This document shows, piece by piece, positions 63,682 through 64,000 of a DNA stretch of 64,000 nt. Origin of the DNA: Pseudomonas fluorescens (GTDB lineage Bacteria > Pseudomonadota > Gammaproteobacteria > Pseudomonadales > Pseudomonadaceae); the NCBI RefSeq assembly GCF_902497875.1, contig NZ_CABVHY010000001.1:124001-188000 (forward strand). Direction: 5' to 3'. Each line of letters begins with the position of its first letter. Position 1 is the stretch's first letter. Made by a program: the position numbers and the translations under genes. The notes under the pieces were generated by a model. The model ran no database searches. It had not been told where the DNA came from and worked only from the letters and a program-made list of their open reading frames with translations.

Positions 63682-64000
63682 ATGAGTGTTCCAGTGCCAA
63701 AAATAAGAATGGGGTTTGTCGGGGGCGGCGAAGGCGCCTTCATTGGCAAAGCCCACCGTCAGGCGGCCGGGCTCGATGGGCGTTTTGAACTGGTGTGCGG
63801 TGCGTTCAGCCGGGACGCGCGCAACAATCAGGACACGGGCGCGGCGCTCGGATTGCCCGCTTCCCGGTGCTACAGCGACTGGCAGCACATGCTGGATGCC
63901 GAGCGCGCGCAACCCGCCGATCAACGCATGGAGCTGCTGATCATTGTCACCCCCAATCATCTGCATGCCCCAATTGCCAGCCAGGCGCTGAGCGCGGGGT
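63682..64000 (+). CDS. Gfo/Idh/MocA-family oxidoreductase (N-terminal part)
   Basis: Starts at ATG 63682 after a GAGAAGAG ribosome site and runs off the window after 106 codons. MSVPVPKIRMGFVGGGEGAF, then IGKAHRQAAGLDGRFELVCG gives the Rossmann glycine loop (G-G-G-x-G-A-F-I-G) followed by a strand and AFSRDARNN; further on VTPNHLHAPIASQALSAG is the N-H-x-H-A motif of the family. It binds NAD(P) and oxidises or reduces a sugar or polyol. Probably the first gene of the operon repressed by the divergent LacI protein. Confidence 0.88.
   Translation, partial: MSVPVPKIRMGFVGGGEGAFIGKAHRQAAGLDGRFELVCGAFSRDARNNQDTGAALGLPASRCYSDWQHMLDAERAQPADQRMELLIIVTPNHLHAPIASQALSAG

Overview
The window looks like a chromosomal stretch of a Pseudomonas of the fluorescens group. 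It carries the gacA-uvrC-pgsA-tRNA-Gly block, an HbcR-type 3-hydroxybutyrate locus, a fecI/fecR/receptor set, a P. fragi-type lipase, a DUF2790 protein, and many copies of the short REP-like palindromes common between genes in this group. Most of it is GC-rich core genome, interrupted by several accessory patches and by decayed genes.

Layout. 1-1.3 kb: the end of a VWA-domain (chelatase-D-like) gene, a wrecked phospholipase-D-like gene and a REP cluster. 1.3-6.8 kb: a DUF2790 protein, a divergent DHA2 exporter/LysR pair, a YoaE-type TerC/CBS/CorC membrane protein and a small hypothetical. 7.0-11.1 kb: a markedly AT-rich island with a PP2C phosphatase and two Ser/Thr kinases in an overlapping operon; the first kinase ends in a degenerate FHA-like region. 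11.1-13.9 kb: RidA, a DSD1-like PLP enzyme and a KdgK-type kinase. 14-23.4 kb: a parvulin, a hybrid histidine kinase, and the ketone-body locus (acetoacetyl-CoA synthetase, hydroxybutyrate dehydrogenase, GntP permease, sigma-54 activator) with a visible -24/-12 promoter. 23.4-29 kb: yejABEF. 29-34.4 kb: a second parvulin, a lipase, a DAHP synthase behind an apparent aromatic leader-peptide attenuator, a nitrilase-family hydrolase, a GNAT enzyme and two small HTH regulators. 34.5-37.8 kb: gacA, uvrC, pgsA and tRNA-Gly(GCC), followed by a truncated integrase. 38-45 kb: LysR/azoR and an orphan type VI module (PAAR, VgrG, VRR-NUC-like effector, large immunity-like protein). 45.4-50 kb: a LysR-controlled CoA-transferase / methylmalonyl-CoA decarboxylase / MatC carrier set. 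50-55.3 kb: a TPP enzyme and a class III aminotransferase next to a degraded catabolic block (broken MFS gene and two gene stumps joined head to head). 55.5-59.6 kb: Fur-regulated sigma factor, anti-sigma factor and TonB-dependent receptor. 59.8-62.5 kb: a cytoplasmic subtilisin-like protease overlapping a small I9-like partner, then gene debris. 62.5-64 kb: a LacI regulator divergent from a Gfo/Idh/MocA gene, with a perfect 16-bp operator between them.

How the parts work together. The 17-23 kb locus imports and activates ketone bodies under HbcR and sigma-54. YejABEF imports peptides. The DAHP synthase appears to be controlled by ribosome stalling on Phe/Tyr/Trp codons. The 46-50 kb genes suggest import of malonate or methylmalonate, CoA transfer, and decarboxylation. 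The most system-like unexplained units are the PP2C-kinase-kinase island, the protease/I9-like pair and the aromatic leader region. All family calls come from reading motifs; no database search was possible.
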